This document shows, one piece after another, positions 51,331 through 58,462 of a stretch of 64,000 bases of DNA. The stretch is from the NCBI RefSeq assembly GCF_042656585.1, contig NZ_JBHSPG010000005.1; one strand, 5' to 3'. Each line of letters opens with the position of its first letter. The first letter of the stretch is position 1. The notes beneath the pieces were generated by a model. It saw only the letters and a list, made by a program, of their open reading frames with translations. It made no database searches and was not told the origin of the DNA. Origin of the DNA: Thalassorhabdus alkalitolerans. GTDB taxonomy: Bacteria > Bacillota > Bacilli > Bacillales > Marinococcaceae. The translations under genes and the position numbers were made by a program.

Positions 51331-51368
51331 GACTCCCTTATTTTTCAAAAACATGGGAGTCTCTTTCT
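51331..51368 (+). terminator. terminator after the FbpB-like gene
   Basis: Stem GACTCCC/GGGAGTC with a 17-base loop followed by TCTTTCTTA. Confidence 0.55.
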
Positions 51369-51392
51369 TATATTCTTTTTGATGCTTACGTT

Positions 51393-51440
51393 AAAGAAAA
51401 TCGCCTTCCTCACCATATGGCGAGGAAGGCGATTTTCTTT
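51393..51440. terminator. perfect 19-base inverted repeat, bidirectional terminator
   Basis: AAAGAAAATCGCCTTCCTC and its exact complement flank a 10-base loop, with T-rich ends in both directions. It lies in a 316-base gap between fbpB-like and SCP2 genes that holds nothing else I can identify except the second FadR-like palindrome. Confidence 0.75.
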
Positions 51441-51592
51441 ATACCCTGTTCAGTGTATTGCCTTTTAAGTCTCTTGTACAACGGCAACCCATGTTGACAA
51501 TTTGACTTGCAAACTACACACAGCCGGCCACTACTTCGCTCACTGTTAGATGGTCTAGCCACAGCTGTGTATCTCTTAAAAGATAGAGTAAA

Positions 51593-51610
51593 TGAATGAC
51601 CACTCATTCA
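51593..51610. promoter_or_regulatory. FadR-like operator palindrome B
   Basis: TGAATGACCACTCATTCA is a perfect 7+7 palindrome and matches the FadR operator TGAATGANTANTCATTCA with one mismatch. The SCP2 stop codon (51608-51610) forms its right end. Confidence 0.5.
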
Positions 51611-51937
51611 ATTGTAGGTCTCAAGAATTTTTTGCAGCTTCAGTGCATTTCCCATCCCGCCCTCAATCTTCAACTTCCCTGTCATAAATGCTGTCGCAGG
51701 ATTCAACTCTCCCTGAACCAGTTTCAGAAAATTATTGTCTTTCATTTTTAGCGTGCAATCTGGGGCATGAAGCTTTCCCTTTTGATAATGGACCTGCCCA
51801 TCGGTAAATTGAATCTGAAAAACCCCTTCTTCTTCCCCCGTTATATCAAATTGATATGTTTTTTCAACCCCTTCAATTTCTTTCGGATCTTCATTCATTT
51901 TTCTGGATAGGTTTTCCAATTCCTCCATCACTCTCAT
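51608..51937 (-). CDS. SCP2 sterol-binding-domain protein
   Basis: This 109-residue protein is a single SCP2 lipid-binding domain: YQFDITGEEEGVFQIQFTDG near residue 27, CTLKMKDNNFLKLVQGELNP near residue 60, and FMTGKLKIEGGMGNALKL near residue 83. It probably binds fatty acyl chains. ATG 51937 follows AAGGAG. A FadR-like operator overlaps its stop, in keeping with a lipid link. Confidence 0.83.
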   Translation of the reverse strand: MRVMEELENLSRKMNEDPKEIEGVEKTYQFDITGEEEGVFQIQFTDGQVHYQKGKLHAPDCTLKMKDNNFLKLVQGELNPATAFMTGKLKIEGGMGNALKLQKILETYN

Positions 51938-52001
51938 AACTGTCTTCTCCTTTTATTTCTTTTTTACCTGCAAAGAGGTATGCAGCCCTGCTGTTCTCCT
52001 T

Positions 52002-52925
52002 TTATTTATTTGACATGTTGTTTGTTAAATCCTCTGCTTTGCAGATTATTTTTTTTGTTATAAGTGAAAAAACCATATGCTTAATACTGCCTCTTTCATT
52101 TAGCAAGTGGTGTCCTCCCTGGTCCACTAAGTAAAAAAAAGCATTAGGAAATTTTTTTTCTAAAAACCTAAGGTTGTATTTCCAATCCACCGTTTTGTCC
52201 ATATTACCCTGAATAATATGAACAGGAAATTGACTTGGCTCTAGAGCCCTCATTTCTTTTTCCCACTCAAACATTGCTTCGAGCCAGCATAGAGGAATGG
52301 AAGGGCCATGCAAGGGGTCCTCTTTAATCCTTTCAGATAGCTCTGGATTTTCTTTATCGGTCCGTATTTTCCTTGGCACCTCTTTGACTAAAGGAGATAT
52401 TAACGAATGCCCTGCTTTCGATAAATGCCATTTACTGGACCGTGCCAGTGGAGCAATAAGAGTAAGACTTTCAAACTGATGATCTGGTTTGGTGAGTACA
52501 TGCTGGACACTGATCCCGCCTCCCGTACTATGGCCGATAACATGGTATTTTTCTGCACCGTATTGTTTCATTTGCTGATCCATCACATACAGGACCTTTT
52601 GGTAATATGTAAAATCCTCAATCACGTATTGCTCCCCGGTTGACAACCCGTGTCCCGGCAGGTCAATAATAAACACGCGCCCTTTATTTTCTGTCAGGTA
52701 ACGAATAAATTCTGAAAGCATTCCTGCATGGTCGAAATATCCATGCAAAATCAGTATATTATATTGGTAAGATTCCGGAGTAAAGCATTGAAAAAAAAGA
52801 AAATCATTATTTACAGGCAAGAATTCATAATCTGCTTTTACCCGTTCTTTTTCTCCAGGAAAGTTATATATTCCATGGTACTTTTTAATTTTAGCTTTTA
52901 GTTTATCTTTGCGAAACTTGCCCAT
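52002..52925 (-). CDS. alpha/beta hydrolase (lysophospholipase-like)
   Basis: This 307-residue serine hydrolase has the oxyanion region ILHGYFDHAGM near residue 58, IIDLPGHGLSTGE near 88, nucleophile elbow GHSTGGG near 127 and a C-terminal catalytic His in QGGHHLLNE. It resembles monoacylglycerol lipase/lysophospholipase-like enzymes; substrate not known. It lies 64 bases upstream of the SCP2 gene on the same strand. Confidence 0.8.
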   Translation of the reverse strand: MGKFRKDKLKAKIKKYHGIYNFPGEKERVKADYEFLPVNNDFLFFQCFTPESYQYNILILHGYFDHAGMLSEFIRYLTENKGRVFIIDLPGHGLSTGEQYVIEDFTYYQKVLYVMDQQMKQYGAEKYHVIGHSTGGGISVQHVLTKPDHQFESLTLIAPLARSSKWHLSKAGHSLISPLVKEVPRKIRTDKENPELSERIKEDPLHGPSIPLCWLEAMFEWEKEMRALEPSQFPVHIIQGNMDKTVDWKYNLRFLEKKFPNAFFYLVDQGGHHLLNERGSIKHMVFSLITKKIICKAEDLTNNMSNK

Positions 52926-53065
52926 GTCCTATGTCCTCCAGTCCTTGAAAACGCTTATTCTAAAGGCTTTTTATGTAAGTTTATGACTTCTTCTGTCAAA
53001 AGGGTAGAGAAAAATCCAATTGTTGTTATACTTTTTGATAACTATATTATAAGGAAGGGAAAACT

Positions 53066-53209
53066 ATGTCCTTATTAGAAAATATTGAGGAAAAGCGCAC
53101 AGAAATGTTAGAGACTGCTGAAAAATTTGGGCTTAGTTCTGAAGAAACTCTCTCCTGTAGTCAAGAGCTGGATCATTTAATTTCCGAAGTCCAGCATTGG
53201 CAAACCTGA
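53066..53209 (+). CDS. Spo0E-family aspartyl-phosphate phosphatase-like protein
   Basis: This 47-residue protein is a short helical hairpin with the Spo0E-type signature CSQELDHLI (S-Q-x-L-D) near residue 33. Spo0E proteins dephosphorylate Spo0A~P and delay sporulation. AAGGAAGG lies upstream of ATG 53066. It ends well before a bidirectional terminator. Confidence 0.8.
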   Translation: MSLLENIEEKRTEMLETAEKFGLSSEETLSCSQELDHLISEVQHWQT

Positions 53210-53257
53210 TCAAATCATAAACCATAGCTCATTCATTATCTGCTTTAGGGATAGTCT

Positions 53258-53292
53258 TAAAAGCTCCCTGTCACATTGACAGGGAGCTTTTA
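53258..53292. terminator. bidirectional terminator before the ferritin-like gene
   Basis: A perfect 16-base stem TAAAAGCTCCCTGTCA with loop CAT and its complement. Confidence 0.85.
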
Positions 53293-53307
53293 GTGGTTTA
53301 TCTACTG

Positions 53308-53742
53308 TTACTGAAGCCGAGGATCGTCTAACAGGCGGTCTAGTTCTTCCATATGGCCTGTTTCATCAGCAATTAAATCTTCCAGTTTAATTTGCAGTTC
53401 TACAAATCCAAGCTCTTCTGCCAGCTTAACTCTTTTCTTATATCGTTCAATAGTATCAATCTCAGACTGACGTGCATGTTGGAGCATTTCATAAACGTCA
53501 GTTGTTTGTTTTACTTCTGCAGCTCTCGTAGTTGGGGTACCGCCCAAAGTTTTGATTTTTTCTGCCAGATAAAGAGCATGACCTTGTTCATCTGATATTT
53601 CACTTTCAAAAAACGGCTTCAACACTTGGCGGTATAAACCTGAAACCACTGCTGCATAGTTAGAGTACATAATAGAAGCTGCATACTCGTTAGCCAAATC
53701 CTCATTCAAACCGTCAATTAATTCCTGTAGCTTCGGATCCAT
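53308..53742 (-). CDS. ferritin-like (Dps/bacterioferritin-type) protein
   Basis: This 144-residue four-helix protein has diiron-type ligands: Glu in LANEYAASIMYSNY near residue 19, E-x-x-D-E-Q-G-H near residue 49, and Glu/His in DLIADETGHMEELD near 128. It is likely an iron-binding stress protein. A well-matched SigB promoter lies 78 bases upstream. ATG 53742 follows AAGGAGG. Confidence 0.82.
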   Translation of the reverse strand: MDPKLQELIDGLNEDLANEYAASIMYSNYAAVVSGLYRQVLKPFFESEISDEQGHALYLAEKIKTLGGTPTTRAAEVKQTTDVYEMLQHARQSEIDTIERYKKRVKLAEELGFVELQIKLEDLIADETGHMEELDRLLDDPRLQ

Positions 53743-53819
53743 ATAATCTCCTCCTTAAACGATCAACATGATTTTAAGCTATTTTCTGCTAGGGATCTTG
53801 TTGTAGTGTCATTATTATT

Positions 53820-53846
53820 TTACCCATTTTTCTGCTCCACTTAAAC
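53820..53846 (-). promoter_or_regulatory. SigB-type promoter of the ferritin-like gene
   Basis: Minus strand -35 GTTTAA (53841-53846), 15-base spacer, -10 GGGTAA (53820-53825), both full matches to the SigB consensus. Confidence 0.65.
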
Positions 53847-53862
53847 TTTTCCCTTTCCTCCA

Positions 53863-54291
53863 TCAATTAAACAGATTCTTATATTCTTCATAGCCATACT
53901 CTTCCAATTGATCCTTTGGAATAAAATTAATTGCCGCAGAATTAATACAATAACGAAGCCCTGTCGGTTTTGGACCGTCAGTAAAAACGTGACCCAAATG
54001 AGAATCGGCGTCTTTGCTTCTTACCTCCACTCTTCTCATACCAAAACTAAAATCCGCTTTTTCTACTATCTGTTCCTCATTTAGAGGTTTTGTAAAACTA
54101 GGCCAGCCACAATTAGAATCGAATTTATCATGAGAGCTAAAAAGCGGCGTTCCTGAAACAATGTCAACATATAAACCCTCTTCTTTATGGTCCCAATATT
54201 CATTGTCAAATGGCCGCTCTGTTCCATTGTTTTGTGTCACTTCAAATTGTATAGGAGTGAGCTTTTTTTTTAACTCTTCTTTATTTTTCAT
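53863..54291 (-). CDS. msrB: peptide-methionine (R)-S-oxide reductase MsrB
   Basis: This 142-residue enzyme repairs methionine-R-sulfoxide. Family blocks are NEYWDHKEEGLYVDIVSG, CGWPSFTKP near residue 59 and the catalytic cysteine in GLRYCINSAA near residue 117. The zinc CxxC pairs are absent, the zinc-free form. ATG 54291 follows GGGGGGA; it overlaps the end of msrA by 11 bases, so translation is coupled. Confidence 0.93.
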   Translation of the reverse strand: MKNKEELKKKLTPIQFEVTQNNGTERPFDNEYWDHKEEGLYVDIVSGTPLFSSHDKFDSNCGWPSFTKPLNEEQIVEKADFSFGMRRVEVRSKDADSHLGHVFTDGPKPTGLRYCINSAAINFIPKDQLEEYGYEEYKNLFN

Positions 54292-54811
54292 TTCCGTCCC
54301 CCCAGTGTGCTTTAATAAAATCTTCTCTTCCTGATCCTTTTTTATATAAAAGATAGTGAAAACGATTCTTTTCATGATAGTCCTGATGATGCTCTTCAGC
54401 TTTATAGAATGGCTTTGCCCGTAAAATCTTTGTAACAATAGGAGCGTTAAACGGTCCGTGAGCGTTCAGGTCCCTCCTTGATTCTTTTGCTACTTCAAGC
54501 TGGTAATCATTATGCACAAAGATTGCAGTTTGATAAGACTCTCCCCGGTCATTAAACTGTCCTCCCGGATCAGTGGGATCAATTTGTCTCCAAAAAATAT
54601 CCAGTAATTCTTTATAGGAGATTATTTCAGAGTCGTACTCTATTTGAACGGCTTCTACGTGGCCTGTTGTATTGGAGCATACCTCTTCATAGCTAGGATT
54701 TTCTGTTTCACCGCCTGTATAGCCAGATGTCACGGTAATTACGCCTTCTCTTTCTGCAAATGGTCCGACCATACACCAAAAGCATCCTCCCGCAAAAGTT
54801 GCTAGTGCCAT
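54281..54811 (-). CDS. msrA: peptide-methionine (S)-S-oxide reductase MsrA
   Basis: This 176-residue enzyme reduces methionine-S-sulfoxide. The catalytic motif GGCFWC (Cys10, Cys13) sits at the N-terminus, with YTGGETENPSYEEVCSNTTGHVE behind it at residues 31-53. AAGGAGAG precedes the ATG. It is the first gene of the msrAB pair. Confidence 0.95.
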   Translation of the reverse strand: MALATFAGGCFWCMVGPFAEREGVITVTSGYTGGETENPSYEEVCSNTTGHVEAVQIEYDSEIISYKELLDIFWRQIDPTDPGGQFNDRGESYQTAIFVHNDYQLEVAKESRRDLNAHGPFNAPIVTKILRAKPFYKAEEHHQDYHEKNRFHYLLYKKGSGREDFIKAHWGDGNEK

Positions 54812-54918
54812 TCTATTCTCTCCTTTTTTCTTCGATTCTCATAAAGTATCTTTATATAATATGTACCACGAATAATGACTTTTTTCATTGATTTTGCTTA
54901 TTGTTAAGTGAAGATATA

Positions 54919-54952
54919 GAAAAGGCTCCCGATTTCGGGAGCACTTTTTTCG
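54919..54952. terminator. terminator after yfkM
   Basis: Stem GGCTCCCGA/TCGGGAGC with T-runs on both sides. Confidence 0.75.
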
Positions 54953-54959
54953 TTGTAAA

Positions 54960-55475
54960 CTACGATTGAAGCTGCTTTAAGGATTCTCTATTAAACGCCG
55001 GTAGGTCATCTGGTTCCCGGCTTGTTACAAGGTTATGGCAAACAACTACCTCTTCATCATGAACTTTCGCTTTGGCGTATTCAAGGTCTACCTGGATAGA
55101 TTTAAAACCTGTCACATTGCGGCCTTCTAGTGCTTTAGCGGTTATCAATAACTGAGGTCCATGGCATATAGCAAAAACCGGTTTGTTTTCATCGATAAAG
55201 TGTTTTGAAAACGTAACAAACCGTTCGTCAGCACGAAGTAAATCTGGTGAAAATCCTCCTGGGATAAACAAAGCATCAAAATCAGAAGGGCTTACTTCAT
55301 CAACAGCTGCATCAACGGTTACTTTTGCCTCTCCCTGCTTTCCTTCAAGGGTTTTTCCTTTTTCCTTTTCTATAACTGTGAGTTCGTGACCTTCTTTTTC
55401 AAACTCCTTTTTAGGGTCAGTGTACTCCACGTCTTCAAACATACTTGTCATTAGGACAGCAACTTTCTTACTCAT
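54960..55475 (-). CDS. yfkM: DJ-1/PfpI family general stress protein YfkM
   Basis: This 171-residue class I glutamine-amidotransferase-like protein has the nucleophile cysteine in FAICHGPQLL near residue 105 and the acidic partner near FEDVEYTDP at the start. B. subtilis YfkM (general stress protein 18) is of this type. A SigB-type promoter 48 bases upstream agrees with that. AAAGGAGTG precedes the ATG. Confidence 0.85.
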   Translation of the reverse strand: MSKKVAVLMTSMFEDVEYTDPKKEFEKEGHELTVIEKEKGKTLEGKQGEAKVTVDAAVDEVSPSDFDALFIPGGFSPDLLRADERFVTFSKHFIDENKPVFAICHGPQLLITAKALEGRNVTGFKSIQVDLEYAKAKVHDEEVVVCHNLVTSREPDDLPAFNRESLKQLQS

Positions 55476-55522
55476 AAGAGAAACACTCCTTTAAAGAAAT
55501 GTAAGTATATTACATCGTATGT

Positions 55523-55549
55523 GTACCCTTTGAGTTATCATTTTTAAAC
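55523..55549 (-). promoter_or_regulatory. SigB-type promoter of yfkM
   Basis: Minus strand -35 GTTTAA (55544-55549), 15-base spacer, -10 GGGTAC (55523-55528). Confidence 0.6.
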
Positions 55550-55624
55550 CTTCTTTCGAATGATCCACTGCCTTATACAAACTGTCTGATGAGACGTTTG
55601 CAGCATTTTTCTTACCTATCCGTC

Positions 55625-56245
55625 TTAAGATTTCCTTCCATAATCTGCTTTAATCTCGCCCCATTCTTTTGTGTTCCATTTTAAAATAGGGTTTGTATAC
55701 GTATTTTGTTTCAACCATGATTCTGCTCTTTCGACCAGGGACCACATTTCTTCCGTTTCCTTCTCTCTTTTTAATGTAGATTTTACCTTTTTTTCTTTCA
55801 CCCACTTCATGGCCGTTTGGGAATCAGAATAAACAGGGATATTGCTCTCTTTATCCTTTAAAAAAGCAAGGGCATGAACAATAGCCAAGAATTCCCCCAT
55901 GTTGTTTGTTCCTTTTTCAATTCCTTCATGAATGAAAACTACCTCACCAGTTTTTGTATGTACCCCTTTGTATTCTACTAAACCAGGGTTCCCATGGGAT
56001 CCGACATCTACTGATATACTATCTTCTATATAGGGATGGGAGGTATTCCCCTTTTCCGAGATTACAGCTCTATTACCGGTACTGCTTTTTTCTTCCCCAA
56101 ATGCTTTTTGTGCTTCTCCCTTTGAAGGATAGGACTTAAATCTGGCACCCGAAAACCCTTGTACTTGTTTTTGGCAATCAGCCCAGGACTCATAAATCCC
56201 TGGCTTCCGCCCTTCCCAAACTACATAATATTTTTTCTTTGCCAC
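55625..56245 (-). CDS. RNase H1 with N-terminal viroplasmin domain
   Basis: This 206-residue protein joins a viroplasmin-type hybrid-binding domain (YYVVWEGRKPGIYESWADCQ, residues 6-25) to an RNase H fold. Catalytic carboxylates are in SVDVGSHGNPG, GEFLAIVHAL, VYSDSQTAMKWV and a final Asp in KADYG. It should cut RNA in RNA-DNA hybrids. Start is GTG 56245, 8 bases after AAAGGAG; an ATG at 56263 overlapping the preceding stop is the alternative. Confidence 0.87.
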   Translation of the reverse strand: MAKKKYYVVWEGRKPGIYESWADCQKQVQGFSGARFKSYPSKGEAQKAFGEEKSSTGNRAVISEKGNTSHPYIEDSISVDVGSHGNPGLVEYKGVHTKTGEVVFIHEGIEKGTNNMGEFLAIVHALAFLKDKESNIPVYSDSQTAMKWVKEKKVKSTLKREKETEEMWSLVERAESWLKQNTYTNPILKWNTKEWGEIKADYGRKS

Positions 56246-56259
56246 TGGTAAAACTCCTT

Positions 56260-56655
56260 TCATCCCTTGTCTGTCCTGTTACCTTTATATAGTCTTTTCT
56301 TCAGGTAAACAATGTTACTATCTTCACTTTCAATATAAGGTCGCATATACTTTTCAAACATTGGAGCTATCAGCATGTACGTAATAATAAGAAATGGGAG
56401 TGGGAACACGTATGCATAGAGAAAAGCAGTTCCCCAGCCATTTTCGCTGATCCCTCCCCTGACCACGCCGCTTATAGAAAGAGAAATCGTTCCAAATGTC
56501 ATAAGGGTAAATATAACATTAAACAGATGAAAAGCAAAAACAGGCTGTTTATTATTTACCTCTCTCTCTAGCATCCATTTCATTTTTAAAGCAATAACCA
56601 TTGTAATCAAAGCTCCTGAAAATGGCAGTAAAATAAGAAAAAGCAAGTTTCCCAT
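56260..56655 (-). CDS. uncharacterised four-helix membrane protein
   Basis: This 131-residue protein has four membrane helices (about 3-24, 38-62, 72-88, 94-110) and a basic C-terminal tail. I do not recognise a family. ATG 56655 is used; a GTG five codons earlier is an alternative. It is directly upstream of the RNase H gene. Confidence 0.6.
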   Translation of the reverse strand: MGNLLFLILLPFSGALITMVIALKMKWMLEREVNNKQPVFAFHLFNVIFTLMTFGTISLSISGVVRGGISENGWGTAFLYAYVFPLPFLIITYMLIAPMFEKYMRPYIESEDSNIVYLKKRLYKGNRTDKG

Positions 56656-56813
56656 GATCCTACCCACCACCCTATTATCGTTGCTCTAATTATAGAAGAA
56701 GCCACCCGCCATTAAAAAGTTAGTGGACTCTCATTATATATAATTCTTCTTTAGTAAAAAGCATACCTTTGTTTCTTTAATACATGTTTTCTATTTTTAT
56801 ATTATTTTCAACG

Positions 56814-56842
56814 AAAAAGAGCTCTCAGAAATTGAGAGCTCT
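56814..56842 (-). terminator. terminator after the first acidic lipoprotein gene
   Basis: Stem AGAGCTCTCA/TGAGAGCTCT with loop GAAAT and T-run on the minus strand. Confidence 0.75.
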
Positions 56843-56860
56843 CATACTACTATTCAAATA

Positions 56861-57310
56861 TTATTCTTCCTCGTCCTCTTCGTCTTCTTCATCTAAGCCT
56901 TCTTCTGTGCCTTCACCATCTTGATCAACATCAAAACCATCTTCATCTTCTTCTAAGCCTTCTTCTGTACCCTCATCTTCCTGGTCAACATCAAAGCCGT
57001 CGTCGCCTTCTTCACCATCTAGAAAGTCTTCATCATCTTCTTCGTCCTCTTCATCACCATCTAGAAGGTCGTCATCCTCATCTTCGTCTTCTTCATCTAG
57101 CTCAGCGTCGTCATCCTCGTCTAGATCAGCATCGTCGTCATCGTCTAGACCACCGTCATCCAAACCATTTTCGTCTGCATCTCCGTTATCTTCTACTCCT
57201 GGATCCTCTTCCATTCCGCCATTGTCTCCTCCGTCATCTTCACCACATGCTCCCAGCATACTTACTGCTAACGCACCAGATAAAGCAGAATATAAAACTT
57301 TCTTATTCAT
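56861..57310 (-). CDS. hyperacidic lipoprotein 1
   Basis: This 149-residue protein starts MNKKVLYSALSGALAVSMLGACG, a lipoprotein signal with lipobox LGAC (lipidated Cys about residue 22). Everything after it is almost only Asp, Glu and Gly. The C-terminal part holds two copies of a DGFDVDQxxEGTEEGL unit. It is a paralogue of the next two genes. A cell-surface, cation-binding or salt-adaptation role is inference. AAAAGGAGG precedes ATG 57310. Confidence 0.85.
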   Translation of the reverse strand: MNKKVLYSALSGALAVSMLGACGEDDGGDNGGMEEDPGVEDNGDADENGLDDGGLDDDDDADLDEDDDAELDEEDEDEDDDLLDGDEEDEEDDEDFLDGEEGDDGFDVDQEDEGTEEGLEEDEDGFDVDQDGEGTEEGLDEEDEEDEEE

Positions 57311-57377
57311 AATATATTCCTCCTTTTAAAAATCTATTTTTTAAATCTCGTAAACAATGATTCTTCCTTTGAACCCT

Positions 57378-57728
57378 CTATTCATCATCATCTAAAATTT
57401 CAGGTTCCTCATCTTCCTCTTCTTCGCCTAATCCCGCATCATCACCGTCATATTCTGCGTCCTCGTCCAAGGCGTCTCCTTCACCTTCATCTTCTTGCAT
57501 CCCATGATCGTCAGTTTCTTGCATTCCATCTCCATCTAACCCTTCATCATCTTCCAAATCTCCATTTTCATCCATACCATTTTCCTCCAGGGTACCTTCG
57601 TCCTCTTCCATCCCTGGATCATCATCTATACCATTGTCAGCATCTTCTCCTCCATCTTCACCGCATGCTCCTAAAACACCTATCGCAACCATACCAGACA
57701 ATGCTGAATATAATAATCTTTTATTCAT
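57378..57728 (-). CDS. hyperacidic lipoprotein 2
   Basis: This 116-residue protein has the same signal and lipobox (GVLGACG) and a mature part of Asp, Glu, Gly, Asn and Met with DDPGMEEDEG and related units; it has less pure Asp runs than its neighbours. ATG 57728 is chosen, 7 bases after AGGAGG; ATG 57731 is adjacent. It lies 67 bases upstream of lipoprotein 1 with no terminator between, so the two may share a transcript. Confidence 0.82.
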   Translation of the reverse strand: MNKRLLYSALSGMVAIGVLGACGEDGGEDADNGIDDDPGMEEDEGTLEENGMDENGDLEDDEGLDGDGMQETDDHGMQEDEGEGDALDEDAEYDGDDAGLGEEEEDEEPEILDDDE

Positions 57729-57803
57729 CATGTCCCCTCCTGAGGAGTTTCTAGTTTATGAAAATATAAAATATAATAAATAAGTTCAAAATCATTATTC
57801 TGA

Positions 57804-57837
57804 TAAAAAGAGGGCGATCTATTGATAGCCCTCTTTA
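57804..57837 (-). terminator. terminator after the poly-Asp lipoprotein gene
   Basis: Minus-strand stem AAAGAGGGC/GCCCTCTTT with a 12-base loop and TTATC tail. Confidence 0.75.
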
Positions 57838-57861
57838 TTTAAAAATTAAATTGTCATTCTA

Positions 57862-58347
57862 TTAAGCATCATCATCGTCATCGTCATCGTCTAAAACATC
57901 ATCGTCATCATCGTCATCATCGTCGCCTAGCATATCATCATCGTCATCATCGTCATCATCGTCATCATCGTCGCCTAGCATATCATCATCGTCGTCATCG
58001 TCATCGTCGTCAAAAGCATCATCGTCATCATCGTCGTCATCGTCGTCACCTAGCATATCATCGTCATCATCATCATCGTCGTCAAAAGCATCATCGTCAT
58101 CGTCGTCATCATCGTCGTCAAAAGCATCATCGTCATCGTCGTCATCATCGTCGCCTAGCATATCATCATCGTCGTCATCGTCCATGCCATCGTCATCCAT
58201 GCCGTCGTCTTCCACTCCGCCATCATCTTCCATGCCTGGATCGTCTTCCATTCCGCCATTGTCACCGCCATCGTCTTCGCCGCATGCTCCTAGCATCCCT
58301 ACTGCTAACATTCCAGAAAGTGCTGAGTATAATACTTTTTTATTCAT
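57862..58347 (-). CDS. hyperacidic poly-aspartate lipoprotein 3
   Basis: This 161-residue protein has the same signal peptide and lipobox LGAC. After a Gly/Asp linker it turns into runs of 8-13 aspartates interrupted by hydrophobic doublets or triplets (MLG, AF, VL), spaced at about 12 residues. The coding DNA is GAT/GAC repeats. No known binding motif such as an EF-hand is visible. ATG 58347 has AAGGAGG upstream; the frame's earlier ATG is not supported. Confidence 0.85.
   Translation of the reverse strand: MNKKVLYSALSGMLAVGMLGACGEDDGGDNGGMEDDPGMEDDGGVEDDGMDDDGMDDDDDDDMLGDDDDDDDDDAFDDDDDDDDDDAFDDDDDDDDDMLGDDDDDDDDDDAFDDDDDDDDDDMLGDDDDDDDDDDDDDMLGDDDDDDDDDVLDDDDDDDDA
57890..58180. repeat. 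trinucleotide (ATC/GTC) repeat tract
   Basis: On the plus strand this stretch is nearly only ATC and GTC triplets, interrupted by CCTAGCAT or AAAAGC blocks. It encodes the poly-Asp repeats of lipoprotein 3 and should be prone to in-frame length change. Confidence 0.85.
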
Positions 58348-58462
58348 TGTTATATTCCTCCTTACAACGTTGTCTAAGGAGTGTTTTTCCACAATGGCAC
58401 GAAATAAAACGAATAAAATAAAATTCACATGTTTTCACAAACTTCTGCCAAACTCACACATA

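Noticed and set aside
51410..51607. Minus-strand 65-codon frame starting in palindrome B
   Set aside because: It runs through a perfect 19-base terminator repeat and has no ribosome site or recognisable product.
57890..58180. Regular repeats, considered as a CRISPR array or satellite
   Set aside because: They are coding triplets for poly-Asp; there are no unique spacers and no cas genes.
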